A DNA stretch of 64,000 bases from Halovivax cerinus (GCF_024498195.1 NZ_CP101824.1:806001-870000), one strand, 5' to 3'. Shown: positions 26,508-35,290, counted from the stretch's first letter. Made by a program: numbers and translations. The notes: generated from the sequence alone by a model not told the origin.

Positions 26508-26852
26508 TCATCCTGCACGTTCGAGTCGCTCTCGCCGTCGCTCGTACTCTTCCTCGGAGAGGTCGCCGCGGGCGTAGCGATCGCGGAGAACCGACAGCGA
26601 CCGCTCGTCAGTCCTGCCGGATCCCAGGCTGAGGAGTGACGAGCCGACGTAGAGCACGGCGGCGACGAGGAGGCCCATCCAGAGGAGCCCCATCGTTCCG
26701 CCGAAGAGGCCCCACCCGCCACCCATCATGCCGCCGTCGTAGCTCCCGCCGCCGTGGGCGGCGACCGTCCCCGTCGCCGTTCCTGCCAGTGAAACGGCGA
26801 GGATCGATGCTCGACGAACCGTGCGTCCGACCGTGGTGGTGAGTTGCGTCAT
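26508..26852 (-). CDS. Second SHOCT-domain membrane protein
   Basis: The 114-residue protein has a signal-like N-terminus ending TVAAHG, a Gly/Met stretch (GGMMGGGWG), one strong transmembrane helix and a C-terminal SHOCT hairpin (RYARGDLSEEEYERRRERL). It is a diverged paralogue of the SHOCT protein at 25644-25994. Presence of two SHOCT copies around DUF302 suggests the cluster assembles a membrane complex (inference). Confidence 0.85.
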   Translation of the reverse strand: MTQLTTTVGRTVRRASILAVSLAGTATGTVAAHGGGSYDGGMMGGGWGLFGGTMGLLWMGLLVAAVLYVGSSLLSLGSGRTDERSLSVLRDRYARGDLSEEEYERRRERLERAG

Positions 26853-26912
26853 TGGTTTCGTGTGTTCAGTGAGTGGTGATTCGAACCTGACGAGTCGAAC
26901 CGTCAGGGGCCG

Positions 26913-27197
26913 TTAGCAGCCGGGCCCCTGGCCGTTCATCCCGCCGGCGGTGTGGTTCCGGGCAGCCGTCTCGTGGGGCATGTCGTCGCCGGCCACGCCC
27001 ATGTGCGATTGCATTTCTGCGATGGTACCGGAGCCCACGTGGCCATCCATCCAGGCGGCCCAGGTACCGCCGTCGTGGGTGTCCGTCTCGTCCGCCACCG
27101 GTTCGTCGCCGTGTGCGCCGACCACCGAGACGGCGATCGCGAGTCCGACGATTGCGAGCACCGCGAGCAGCCAGCGTCCGAGGGTGGTGTCGGTCAT
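26913..27197 (-). CDS. Small exported His/Met-rich protein
   Basis: The 94-residue protein has an N-terminal hydrophobic segment (LLAVLAIVGLAIAVSVVGAHG) acting as signal or anchor. The remaining 60 residues are rich in His, Met and acidic residues (HDGGTWAAWMDGHVG, EMQSHMGV, NHTAGGMNG) and end in GPGC. This composition fits extracytoplasmic metal, perhaps copper, binding. It is the first gene after a palindromic promoter element and probably heads the minus-strand cluster. Confidence 0.7.
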   Translation of the reverse strand: MTDTTLGRWLLAVLAIVGLAIAVSVVGAHGDEPVADETDTHDGGTWAAWMDGHVGSGTIAEMQSHMGVAGDDMPHETAARNHTAGGMNGQGPGC

Positions 27198-27224
27198 TGG
27201 TTGGCACCTCAGGTAGTCCTACAG

Positions 27225-27243
27225 GGGGATACCGGTTATCCCC
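27225..27243. promoter_or_regulatory. 19-bp palindromic operator of the metal cluster
   Basis: GGGGATA (27225-27231) and TATCCCC (27237-27243) form a perfect 7-bp inverted repeat with a 5-base spacer. It lies 28 bases upstream of the ATG at 27197, where a regulator would block the promoter. Confidence 0.55.
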
Positions 27244-27364
27244 GTGGGTGTGAACACACGCAGGAGATCGTTCGAGAACGTGTATAGGGCGATCTAACCG
27301 TTTCGTTCAGCGAAGACCGTTCATCCATGCCAAATTCGCGGGGTACGGCCCCGGAGGCCGGTCG

Positions 27365-27961
27365 CTACTGACCTGGCCGGCGCTGCTGCAAGTCGTCGCT
27401 CGGGTAGATTCGGTAGGTGCGCCCCTGGCGTTCCCGGTACAGCAGGCCGCGCTCCTCGAGCGCGCTCAGGGTCTGGCTCACCTTGCTCTTCGAGAAATCG
27501 GAGCGGTCGCGCAGCTCGATCTGTGTGACGCCGGGTGACTCCAGTACGGGTTCGAGGACGCGCCGCTCGTCGTCCGGCAACAGATCGAGGACGCGCTCCC
27601 GGGGGTTCGCCTCGGGGGTGGGTGACGCCGCCGGCTGATCGGTAGTGGCCGTCGGTTCGGCTGGACCCATCCGTTCGGACTCGAGAGTCGCACGCTCCCC
27701 GTTCGGCGCCGACAGTTCCTCCCGGATCAGGAGGTAGACGCCGCCGATCGCAGCCGCGACGAGGATCGTCAGGAACGCGACCCACAGCGGGTTCGGGCCG
27801 TGCATCGACCCCATCGACGTCTCCATCATCGAGCCCATCGACTGATCGAGGGCGCGGCGCTGGCGATACGCTTGCCAGGTGAGGGCGGCGCCCCCGAGGA
27901 GCACCACCCCGAGAATGACGGCGACGGCGGCGTCCGCTCGGTCCCGGTTCATTGTACTCAT
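27365..27961 (-). CDS. Membrane-anchored winged-helix regulator
   Basis: The protein has about 198 residues; ATGs at 27961 and 27952 are both possible. Two transmembrane helices (ILGVVLLGGAALTW and VAFLTILVAAAIGGVYLL) are separated by a Met-rich extracytoplasmic loop (SMGSMMETSMGSMHG). The C-terminal half is a MarR-like winged helix (TQIELRDRSDFSKSKVSQTLSALEERGLLYRERQGRTYRIY). The layout suggests a one-component sensor in which the Met-rich loop could sense copper and the cytoplasmic domain bind DNA. It sits between the permease and the exported metal-binding proteins. Regulation of the palindrome at 27225 is a guess. Confidence 0.82.
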   Translation of the reverse strand: MSTMNRDRADAAVAVILGVVLLGGAALTWQAYRQRRALDQSMGSMMETSMGSMHGPNPLWVAFLTILVAAAIGGVYLLIREELSAPNGERATLESERMGPAEPTATTDQPAASPTPEANPRERVLDLLPDDERRVLEPVLESPGVTQIELRDRSDFSKSKVSQTLSALEERGLLYRERQGRTYRIYPSDDLQQRRPGQ

Positions 27962-28068
27962 CCAAGCTGCGTGTGCTGGTCGCTCATACCTTTCGTTCGT
28001 GGTCGACCGCAGAATCGCTTGTGGTTCGGTTCGCCGATGCTCGGGGCCGATCCCCCGCAGCGTCGTCG

Positions 28069-29460
28069 TCAATGTTCGTGGTCGTGATCGTGGTGTTCGA
28101 CGTCCGGCCCCTGCCCTGCAAATTCCGTGGGATCGGTCTCGAACGTGCGCTTGCAGGTGTTCGAACAGAAGTAGTACGTCTCGCCCTCGTACGTGTGACG
28201 CGGCCCGTCGTCGGTCCGCATTCCACACACCGGATCCCGGTACTGCCCGGGAGCCCCCAGACCGCGTCGGTACACGTAGAAGAGAAAGCCCGAGAGTGCG
28301 AACGCGATCACGTTGAGGTAGAAGGTGTAGTTCAGTTCGAAGTAGGTCTGCTCGCTCGCGGTCGTGCCGCCGGCGAGATCGGGGACGATTCCCAGGACGT
28401 CGAACAGTTGTTCCATAAGAAAGCCCGTGAACGCCATCGTCACGAAGAACACGCCGAGGATGTAGGCCATCACTTTCCAGCCGTAGTACTTGCGGTAGAC
28501 GTTGAGCACGGGAACCGTGATGAGGTCGGCGTAGACGAACGCGATGACGCCGGCGAAGCTCACGCCGCCACCCCAGAGCGCGACGGCGAAGGGGACGTTC
28601 CCCATGCTCCCGACGAAACTGACGACGGCGATGGCCACGCCCATAACCGCGTTCTCGGCGCTGACCAGCACCCCCTCGCCCTGGAGGAAGAGCGTGTTCC
28701 AGACCCACTGCGGGACGAACACGATGACGAACCCCGAGATCAGAAAGCCCGCGATCACGTCCGTGTAGAGCATCGACCACTCCTTGCGATACTGGTTGCC
28801 GACTTTGTACCAGCCGCCCCACGACAGCAGTTCGTCTCGCCAGCCACCGCCGCTGGCCGCTTGCTGCTGATAGGTTTCCAAACACCCCTCCGAGCAAAAC
28901 CGCAGCGTCTCGCCGCCGTCCGTCACGATCGAATACTCGTCCGTGCCTTCCATCCCGCAGGTCGGATCCGTTGAAACGTCGTGATCGTGATCGCGCTGAT
29001 TCAGCTCGGCGCGAACCTCCTCGAAAAGGCTCTCCGGAAGCGTCAGGTGCACAATCCCCGCCATTACCGCGATGAGAATGAGACCGCCGAGTAACTCGGC
29101 GACGAGGAACTCCCAGCCGAGCAGGATGAGGATCATCAACCCGAGTTCGACGATGAGGTTCGTCGAGGCGAACATGAACGCGAGAAAGTTGACGACGTGG
29201 GCCCCTTTCGTGAAGAGGCCCTTCCCGATGGCGACGGCTCCGAAGCTACAGCCGCTGCTGGCGGCACCGAACAGCGTTGCCTTCGTGACGCCCGCGATGT
29301 CGCCCTCACCGAGCACGCCGGCCATCCGCTCCTTCGAGACGTAGACCTGGACGAGACTCGTGATCACCAGCCCCATGATGATCGCCCAGGCGGCGGTCCA
29401 GAGAAAGCCGACGCCGATCCGGAGCGACTCCAGGACACCGTCTACGGGGACTGTTTGCAT
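28069..29460 (-). CDS. ArsP/DUF318-like permease with two TRASH/YHS metal domains
   Basis: The protein is 463 residues from the ATG at 29460; the frame extends 22 codons upstream to another possible start. Two four-helix halves carry permease motifs (FGAASSGCSFGAVAIGKGLF and SFVGSMGNVPFAVALWGGG) typical of the UPF0718/ArsP group, which exports organoarsenicals or other metal species. Between the halves is DPTCGMEG...RFCSEGC, and near the C-terminus DPVCGMRTDDG...YYFCSNTCKRTF. Both are TRASH/YHS heavy-metal modules. The tail is His/Asp-rich (HHDHDHEH). Two such domains in one permease suggest metal delivery to or sensing by the transporter. Confidence 0.88.
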   Translation of the reverse strand: MQTVPVDGVLESLRIGVGFLWTAAWAIIMGLVITSLVQVYVSKERMAGVLGEGDIAGVTKATLFGAASSGCSFGAVAIGKGLFTKGAHVVNFLAFMFASTNLIVELGLMILILLGWEFLVAELLGGLILIAVMAGIVHLTLPESLFEEVRAELNQRDHDHDVSTDPTCGMEGTDEYSIVTDGGETLRFCSEGCLETYQQQAASGGGWRDELLSWGGWYKVGNQYRKEWSMLYTDVIAGFLISGFVIVFVPQWVWNTLFLQGEGVLVSAENAVMGVAIAVVSFVGSMGNVPFAVALWGGGVSFAGVIAFVYADLITVPVLNVYRKYYGWKVMAYILGVFFVTMAFTGFLMEQLFDVLGIVPDLAGGTTASEQTYFELNYTFYLNVIAFALSGFLFYVYRRGLGAPGQYRDPVCGMRTDDGPRHTYEGETYYFCSNTCKRTFETDPTEFAGQGPDVEHHDHDHEH

Positions 29461-29762
29461 ATATAGACTATCGTAGCCATCGGCTTTGTTTGTTGTTCTT
29501 AGCAACGTAAAGTTGTAGTCCCTCATAACTATGGATACGAAGGTGGAGTTAGCTCTCGGCTGTAACCTACGGTTCGAGGATGGGCCTCTGGAGCTCGATC
29601 ACTGACGGTCACTGGGCTTCTTCGAACAGCGACTCGAAGCCGAGGCCTCCACGTCGACGTCGTACTCGCAACTCGCGTGCCGACTTCCCGGGTGTGAACT
29701 CGATTCGTATCGATGGCCTGATGGAATTCTCAGCCGGTGATAGATTTCGAGGGTTGTGCTGA

Positions 29763-29917
29763 GAGTTGACCACGAGCATTCGCGCGAACGAGCGGTCCGA
29801 CGGACCCGGTAGTGAGCGCGATTCACCGGTCGATCGGAGCGAGACCGGCTTTTTGGCACGAACGGGTTTTCGCCGAGCGGTGCGCGAAGCGCACCCGAGG
29901 CGAAAAGAGGTTCGTCT
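29763..29917. repeat. 155-bp dispersed repeat, copy 1
   Basis: The unit begins gagttga and ends ggttcgtct. It matches 48355-48509 with about six mismatches and no length difference. It is built of hairpins: GGTCC-gac-GGACC; CCGGTC...GACCGG; and TTTTCGCC...GGCGAAAA enclosing GTGCGC-gaa-GCGCAC. No common gene flanks the copies. It may be a MITE-like element or a structured RNA. Confidence 0.8.
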
Positions 29918-30606
29918 GTATCGACCGAAACCGATGCGAGATCCATCGATTGCTGCTGCTATCGACAGAGCCAGAGACGCGACGGTGGCTGGCACGGGAG
30001 ACCTGGGGAGGAATACTAGGGACCGGTGCTCGTGTGGCGCGTCGCCGCAGATGCGTTCCGGACGAGACCGCGGTGATGGATCTCGGACGCCAGGTGGACG
30101 GACCGTCCGGCACATCCCGCCGGTGTCCGTGACGAAGACCACGTCGTGTCTCGGCCGGCAGTCCACGACGGGACCGGCGCGCGTTTGAGACGCAGGTCGG
30201 TGGCGTTCGAACACGCGGCCGACGTTCGAGACGGTCAGTGAGGGGCCGGTCGCATGCCAATGGGAGTGTGTGAGCGTATGTCGAGCGAGACGACGCGCGG
30301 TCAGGGGAGAGGGTCGTGCAGAAGGATCCGGTGGAAGCGACGAGCGGGAGACTCCGGCCGGGAGAATCTGGAAGGCCAGGAATGAGGCAGGGTACAGTAC
30401 ACCCCATGGGAGAATTGCATCCGGGGTATCTAACACGGAAGTGGGAACCCGTGGCGATTTTCGAATCCAAATGTGGTATCGACCACAGTTCTCCAAAAAT
30501 GTCGAGGGGGAGTGTCCCCAATCACCCAAAATACCCCCAATATCCAGTAGATATATTACACATCACTCCGTAGACCAACCCGGAAGCTCGCGTCTCCATC
30601 ACAGCC

Positions 30607-30688
30607 GCATGGGGCATGCGCGCCGGAGAAATGCCCCGGGTGCTAGAGACACCCGAGACGCGGCTTCCAAATCGGAGCCCCGATTTGG
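30607..30688. repeat. Cluster of perfect hairpins
   Basis: GCATG/CATGC (30607-30619), ATGCCCC (30631-30637) pairing back to GGGGCAT (30611-30617), CGGGTG/CACCCG (30637-30655) and CCAAATCGG/CCGATTTGG (30667-30688, 4-base loop) are packed within 82 bases. A structured RNA or element end is possible. Confidence 0.45.
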
Positions 30689-30839
30689 TCACCATGTTCC
30701 ACAACACACCGTCGAGACAAAAAGGTCTCGCCCGCTCTCGGTTTCGGGAGTCGAATCGCTACCCGCCGTTCACTTTCGTTTTCGGGGATTGGGGGCCGAG
30801 CTCTACCGGGTGGTCAGTGCGATTCCGGGGTGAGCTCGG

Positions 30840-31103
30840 ATGAAGTCCATCGAAGCGACGAGCGGCGCCCGCGAGACGACTCAGCTCCGGGAGTGTTACC
30901 GGTGTGATCGTGACGTGGGGCCGGCGGAGCTCTTCAGAATCGACGTGGCACCGCCAGCGATGCTGGAAGCGCGATACGCGGACTCGGTTCGGTACTGCTG
31001 TGAACACTGCGCGGCGGCGATGAACCTCTCGGAGTTCTCGGAGTGGGTGAAAACCGGTGCTCGTCAAGAACAGCCGCGATCACATCGGGAACGGCCGCGG
31101 TAA
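30840..31103 (+). CDS. Small CxxC zinc-finger protein
   Basis: This 87-residue protein has ECYRCDRDV at about residues 18-26 and RYCCEHCAAAMNL about 33 residues later. The two CxxC pairs would make one zinc-binding treble clef. Such small proteins are common in haloarchaea and of unknown role. It ends 18 bases before the stop of the convergent HNH nuclease gene. Confidence 0.7.
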   Translation: MKSIEATSGARETTQLRECYRCDRDVGPAELFRIDVAPPAMLEARYADSVRYCCEHCAAAMNLSEFSEWVKTGARQEQPRSHRERPR

Positions 31104-31121
31104 CGCCGAGGTCAGGCCACA

Positions 31122-32417
31122 TCAGGAATCGCGGTTCGCGACTCGCCGTTTCAATTTGCGGTTGAACGCGTCGCCGTCCCGGCCCTCGTGGACCCGGCGG
31201 TGGCAATTCGGACAGAGAGCGATGACGTTGTCCGGATCGTCCGGGCCGCCGTCGCTCCGTCGTGTGAGGTGGTGGACCTCCAGGTACGGATCGCCGCCCG
31301 CCGTCAAGAACGGCGCGTCCTCGTCGCAGCCCTGGCAGACGCCGTCGGCCCATCGGAGCGCGTACTCGCGGACGACGGCTGACCCTTGATAGGACCGGCT
31401 TTCACTCGTTGATCCGGACGAACTGCCGGTCGTGTGGGTCGGCGAACTCTCCGTTGCCTTCTCGTAGAGGTCGTCGAGCGAGAGCGATTGCGGCGTCCCA
31501 TCCTCGAGTTCGACTTTGGTTCCGCCGGCCGGTGCCAGAGTGAATCGAATCGCGTCGCGATCGGTTCCGTGTTCGTCCGGAAGCGTGTCGATCACGTGCT
31601 TCTCGTACTCGTACTCGCCGAGATACGTGACGATCCACGGCATGTCCGTCGACTCGAAGAGGTGCAGAGAGTCGCCGTTCTCCCGGTGATGGCGGATCGC
31701 GGCGTTGCCGCCGTCCATCGTCATATCGCCCTCGACGCCCTCGCCGGTGTAGACGAATCGATCGTCGGGGAGGAACGTGTCCTCGTAGCCGTAGGCCGAG
31801 CCCGATTCGCCGGTGAAGAGCAAGACGAGATCCAGGTCGCTCGGCGTCGCGATGCCCTTGTACCGCTCGCCTTTCAACACGTCGTGGATGAACCAGCGGT
31901 TGTACGATTCGCCGACGTCGAACGTCCCGTCCTCGATCGGGAACGAATACGTTCCGTCGAATTTGGTCACGAGGCCGAGCGACCGCAACCAGCCGAGATG
32001 TCCCCCGACCACGCCCTCCGGGAGTTCGAAGTCGGGAAACGACTCCCGGAGCGCCGTCTGGATGGCCTCGACCGTTCGATTGCCGGCCTGAATCGCCCGG
32101 CAGAGGTCCCGAAATCCGTCGACGTTCGTCGCGAGACCTTCGTACAGCACGAGCGGTTCGTCCCGTTTCCAGACCGCCTCGCCCTTGGTGGTGGGTTCGT
32201 ACCGACCGTCAGTCTCCTCGATCAGATCGATCGTTTCCAGGAACGCGATATTCCGCCGAATCAATTGCTGCGAGCCGGCGGGCGTATTCTGTAGAATCCA
32301 CTCGGAGAGGTCCGCGTGAGATGGGTGATACTCTGAGACGTACTGCAGGGTCGACTGAAGGTACGAGATCCGGTGGTCGATCCCACCGAAGAATCGCTCG
32401 ACCGTCATTCTCGGCAT
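31122..32417 (-). CDS. HNH endonuclease with SRA/McrA-like modified-DNA reader domain
   Basis: In this 431-residue protein residues 1-150 are helical with winged-helix character (LSEWILQNTPAGSQQLIRRNIAFLETIDLIEE). Residues about 185-310 contain LLFTGESGSAYGYEDTF, FVYTGEGVEGDMTMDGGNAAIRHH, DSLHLFES and VTYLGEYEYE. This is the pattern of the SRA-like domain of McrA-type (type IV) restriction enzymes, which recognise modified DNA. After a Ser/Thr linker, residues 350-425 are an HNH nuclease: CQGCDE, LEVHHLTRRSDGGPDDPDNVIALCPNCHRRVHEG. The architecture suggests a restriction enzyme against modified phage DNA. The reader assignment is from memory of the family. Confidence 0.85.
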   Translation of the reverse strand: MPRMTVERFFGGIDHRISYLQSTLQYVSEYHPSHADLSEWILQNTPAGSQQLIRRNIAFLETIDLIEETDGRYEPTTKGEAVWKRDEPLVLYEGLATNVDGFRDLCRAIQAGNRTVEAIQTALRESFPDFELPEGVVGGHLGWLRSLGLVTKFDGTYSFPIEDGTFDVGESYNRWFIHDVLKGERYKGIATPSDLDLVLLFTGESGSAYGYEDTFLPDDRFVYTGEGVEGDMTMDGGNAAIRHHRENGDSLHLFESTDMPWIVTYLGEYEYEKHVIDTLPDEHGTDRDAIRFTLAPAGGTKVELEDGTPQSLSLDDLYEKATESSPTHTTGSSSGSTSESRSYQGSAVVREYALRWADGVCQGCDEDAPFLTAGGDPYLEVHHLTRRSDGGPDDPDNVIALCPNCHRRVHEGRDGDAFNRKLKRRVANRDS

Positions 32418-32631
32418 ATGGTATTCACTGCCACCGAGTGAGTCTTAAATAATTTGGTAAAACCGAGGTCCTATAATGTTTTCCTAGATATATGGCCCAC
32501 TTTATCTAATGTATGAAGGTGGCCGACCCAGTCTGGACAGGAGGGGACGAGAGCCGGGTAGCAGACTCCGTGATCGCCGTCGTGCGATCGTGTCGGCCAG
32601 TCCGACGTCACGAAATCCAGCGTCTCACCAC

Positions 32632-33492
32632 TCATCCATCCAGTTCCAGCTCCACCACCCGCTCGCGCCGACGACACAATTCCTCGACCCCACCGATCCG
32701 TTCCCTGGGGTCCGGAAACGAGCACTCCGCAACCGAAAAGCGAACCCGCCCGTCGGCCCGCCGACACCGCAGGTACACCGGCACCAGCTCGATCTCCGGA
32801 GGAACCGACTCGGCGATCGCCAGCAGCGGGTACACCAGTTTGTGTTTCGCGAGCGACGACCGCCCGTCAGTCTTCGCCTCGATGACGAACAGCGCCAGGT
32901 CGCCGTCTCGGCGTTCGGCGAACAGCGTGTCGATCTCGACCTGCCCCCGTCGGTGCGTCACGGTCTCGGCCAGATCGCCCCGCGGCCGCACCTCGAACGA
33001 AAACGTCGACTGGCCGGTCGCCGGTGGGGCGAGCGCCCCGGTTCGATCGAGATCCAGGGCTTCCGAGAGGGCGCCGGACGCCAACCCTACATTCACGAGC
33101 GACGTCTCGGAGAAACTCGGCAACAGTTCGAAGCTCAACAGCCGATCGCGCTCGACCGACTCACCGTTCGGTCCCGCGGTCCCCGCCATCGACGTCGCCT
33201 CGACGTCACCGAAGAGCGCCTCGTCCTCCAGAAAGTACGCCTCGACCCCGTCGCGGGCCTCGACCAGCACGAAGCCCGTCCCGCGGCCGTCGGGCGCCGA
33301 CCCCATCCGGAGGACCATCACGTCCGCGGCTCGCAACTCCGAATTCAGATCCTGAAGCGAATCCACGGAGATATGTCGCGGCGTCCGGCCCGCCTCGATC
33401 CCGTGGCGGTCGACGTACCCGCGAAACGACGTCGGACCGAAGACGGGCTCGTCGGACTCGCGAAGTTTCGTCAGTGCGGGCTCGAACACCAT
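32632..33492 (-). CDS. PD-(D/E)XK-like protein (DUF6997-like)
   Basis: The product is a 286-residue soluble protein. The C-terminal half contains GQVEIDTLFAERRDGDLALFVIEAKTDGRSSLAKHKLVYPLLAI, with an Asp followed by Glu-Ala-Lys as in PD-(D/E)XK nuclease folds. The N-terminal half (FGPTSFRGYVDRHGIEAGRTP) looks like a target-recognition region. It is upstream of the HNH nuclease gene on the same strand, separated by 214 AT-rich bases. The 5' part of this gene is duplicated as a truncated copy beyond the Fic gene (34987-35145). A restriction-type or defence role is inferred from the fold and neighbours. Confidence 0.75.
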   Translation of the reverse strand: MVFEPALTKLRESDEPVFGPTSFRGYVDRHGIEAGRTPRHISVDSLQDLNSELRAADVMVLRMGSAPDGRGTGFVLVEARDGVEAYFLEDEALFGDVEATSMAGTAGPNGESVERDRLLSFELLPSFSETSLVNVGLASGALSEALDLDRTGALAPPATGQSTFSFEVRPRGDLAETVTHRRGQVEIDTLFAERRDGDLALFVIEAKTDGRSSLAKHKLVYPLLAIAESVPPEIELVPVYLRCRRADGRVRFSVAECSFPDPRERIGGVEELCRRRERVVELELDG

Positions 33493-33583
33493 TCGATAGT
33501 CCGGTTTTCGAGAGTGGACGTGAAGCCACTGGCCGGATCAGAGACACTGACAGACGGATTCACCATAACTGTTTCCGCTACGA

Positions 33584-33671
33584 GTTATCTTAGCGTGCAG
33601 GGTACGCAGTTTTAGATAGCTAATCCGCAAATTCGTTATCTATAAACCCACAGAGGCGCGACTAAGATAAC
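33584..33671. promoter_or_regulatory. Candidate operators of the Fic gene
   Basis: GTTATCTTAG (33584-33593) and its exact reverse complement CTAAGATAAC (33662-33671) bracket the promoter, ending one base before the Fic ATG. A third related half-site GTTATCTATA lies at 33635-33644 and overlaps the TATA-like box. Autorepression by the C-terminal winged helix of Fic would explain this. Confidence 0.55.
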
Positions 33672-33672
33672 G

Positions 33673-34833
33673 ATGCGACCGGAAGACTTTGCTGACGAGC
33701 CACCGGGCGACGTCGAGATGATCGACGGTATCTTCGCATTTAGCCCGGATCCACTGCCACCAGAACTCGAACCCACGCACGACCTCGGGACCGAGATTGG
33801 CGACGCGATGTACGCCCTGGGGCAACTCTCCGATCTGGATACGTGGCTCGATTCTCCAGAGGTCATCCTGAGCCCGCTGGTTCATCGCGAGGCCGTCGAC
33901 TCCTCGAACATCGAAACGACGACGCGGTTGACGCTCTCCGACCTGTACCGTCGCGAAGCCGGCGAAGAGCCCGGCCGAACGGAGACGGAGCGCGCCGACA
34001 TCACGGAGGCTCAAAACTACGTCGAAGCGATCACCGCCGGGATCCGAGCACTTCGTACTGGCGCCGACCTGGATCGAGAGCTGCTTTGCAGACTCCACGA
34101 AATCCTGCTGCAAGGCGCCCGCGGCGAAGCGAAGAATCCCGGGGAGTTGCGCGACGATCTCGTAGGCATCGACGAGCCGGGGACCCCACTCAGTGACGCG
34201 CGATTCGTTCCGGCGCCACCGGCGAGCGTTCCCTACGCGCTCCGTGGCCTCCTCCAGTACGTTCGATCCGGTCCGACGTACGCTCCGCTTGTCGATCTGG
34301 CGCTGATCCACTACCAGTTCGAGACGATCCACCCGTTTCAGGACGGAAACGGTCGACTCGGTCGCCTCCTGGTGATGCTGGTGCTCTACGAGTGGGACCT
34401 ACTGCCCGGCCCGTACCTCTACCCATCGTCGTATTTCAACGTGAATCGAGATGCCTATCTCGACAGGCTCCTCGCAGTGAGTCGTGACGGTGCGTGGACG
34501 GAGTGGGTGGTCTTCTTCCTTCGGGCGATTTCCGAACAGGGACATGAAGCGTACACGGTCGCTCGGAAGCTGCTCGCACTCCGAGACCGATACTGGGATC
34601 AGTACCAGGGCCAAGGGACGGTCATCCGGGAAGTCCTCGATTTCGTCATCGAACACCCGTATCTCACCGAGCCCCAAGCGGTCGCGGCCCTCGATCGTTC
34701 ACAGCCAGCGATCAACCAGGCAATCCATCGTCTGTGGGACGATGGAGTGCTGCGAGAGACGACTGGACAGCAGCGACACCGGCGATACGAAGCGCCTGCA
34801 GTCCTCGAAATCGTCGAACCGTACAATCCCTGA
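33673..34833 (+). CDS. Fic-family AMP/NMP transferase with inhibitory helix and wHTH
   Basis: The 386-residue protein has the Fic core motif HPFQDGNGRLGRLL with catalytic H220. Near residues 77-81, SSNIE forms the (S/T)xxxE inhibitory motif, here N-terminal as in class II Fic proteins, so the enzyme is autoinhibited. The C-terminus (about 310-386) is a winged helix (LTEPQAVAALDRSQPAINQAIHRLWDDGVLRE). Fic enzymes transfer AMP or other nucleotides to Ser, Thr or Tyr of target proteins. Class II Fic proteins with HTH tails are frequent in prokaryotes and may be regulators or toxins. The gene is flanked by intact and truncated copies of the PD-(D/E)XK gene. Confidence 0.92.
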   Translation: MRPEDFADEPPGDVEMIDGIFAFSPDPLPPELEPTHDLGTEIGDAMYALGQLSDLDTWLDSPEVILSPLVHREAVDSSNIETTTRLTLSDLYRREAGEEPGRTETERADITEAQNYVEAITAGIRALRTGADLDRELLCRLHEILLQGARGEAKNPGELRDDLVGIDEPGTPLSDARFVPAPPASVPYALRGLLQYVRSGPTYAPLVDLALIHYQFETIHPFQDGNGRLGRLLVMLVLYEWDLLPGPYLYPSSYFNVNRDAYLDRLLAVSRDGAWTEWVVFFLRAISEQGHEAYTVARKLLALRDRYWDQYQGQGTVIREVLDFVIEHPYLTEPQAVAALDRSQPAINQAIHRLWDDGVLRETTGQQRHRRYEAPAVLEIVEPYNP

Positions 34834-34986
34834 TTCGGGCATCAGATGTTGGTCGGTCGGGAACCCCGAGTATCGCAACTCGGTCCATTTGTTCCACGAG
34901 TCCCGATTCGCTCCTACGCTGCTCGATAGCACCCAGGGCCGCCCCGGCGCTGAGACCATCCGAAGAACCATCACATTCGCCCGACA

Positions 34987-35145
34987 CTACACCGAATCCG
35001 TACTCCAAATCGCGTCCACGGAGATGTACCACGGCGTCCGGCCCGCCTCGATCCCGTGCCGGTCGACGTACCCGCGAAACGACGTCGGACCGAAGACGGG
35101 CTCGTCGGACTCGCGTAAGTTGCTCAACGCGGGCTCGAACACCAT
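34987..35145 (-). pseudogene. Truncated duplicate of the PD-(D/E)XK gene 5' end
   Basis: From the ATG at 35145 the translation MVFEPALSNLRESDEPVFGP... copies the first 40 residues of the 32632-33492 gene with few changes. It then diverges and stops at 34987. DNA similarity extends on both sides: upstream through the shared sequence ending gtggacgtgaagccactgg (near 35182 and 33537), and downstream to about 34950 (accatc..). Frameshifts have destroyed the rest. Confidence 0.85.
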
Positions 35146-35290
35146 TCGATAGTCCGATTTTCGAGAGTGGACGTGAAGCCACTGGGCGAGGTGGCCGTCT
35201 CGACGCAGCCGACGCGAACGTCACGTCGGTGGGTTGGTTCGCGTGCTACTGTCCGAGAAAGTACTACCGAGCGCCTCATACGTTGGGGCG

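Larger units (their letters stand above)
29461..30839. other. 1.4-kb stretch without a credible gene
   Basis: Several open frames cross this stretch, but their products are Arg/Pro/Ser-rich shadows with no domain. It contains the first copy of a 155-bp dispersed repeat (29763-29917) and a cluster of four perfect hairpins (30607-30688). The part 30380-30600 is clearly lower in GC than the rest. It looks like the decayed edge of a mobile region. Confidence 0.5.

Noticed and set aside
29609-30529. Open frame of 306 codons on the minus strand
   Set aside because: No domain, high Arg/Pro/Ser, runs through the dispersed repeat; typical of chance frames in GC-rich DNA.
30743-30775. tRNA T-arm-like string gggagtcgaatcgct
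   Set aside because: No acceptor, D-arm or anticodon stems can be built around it.
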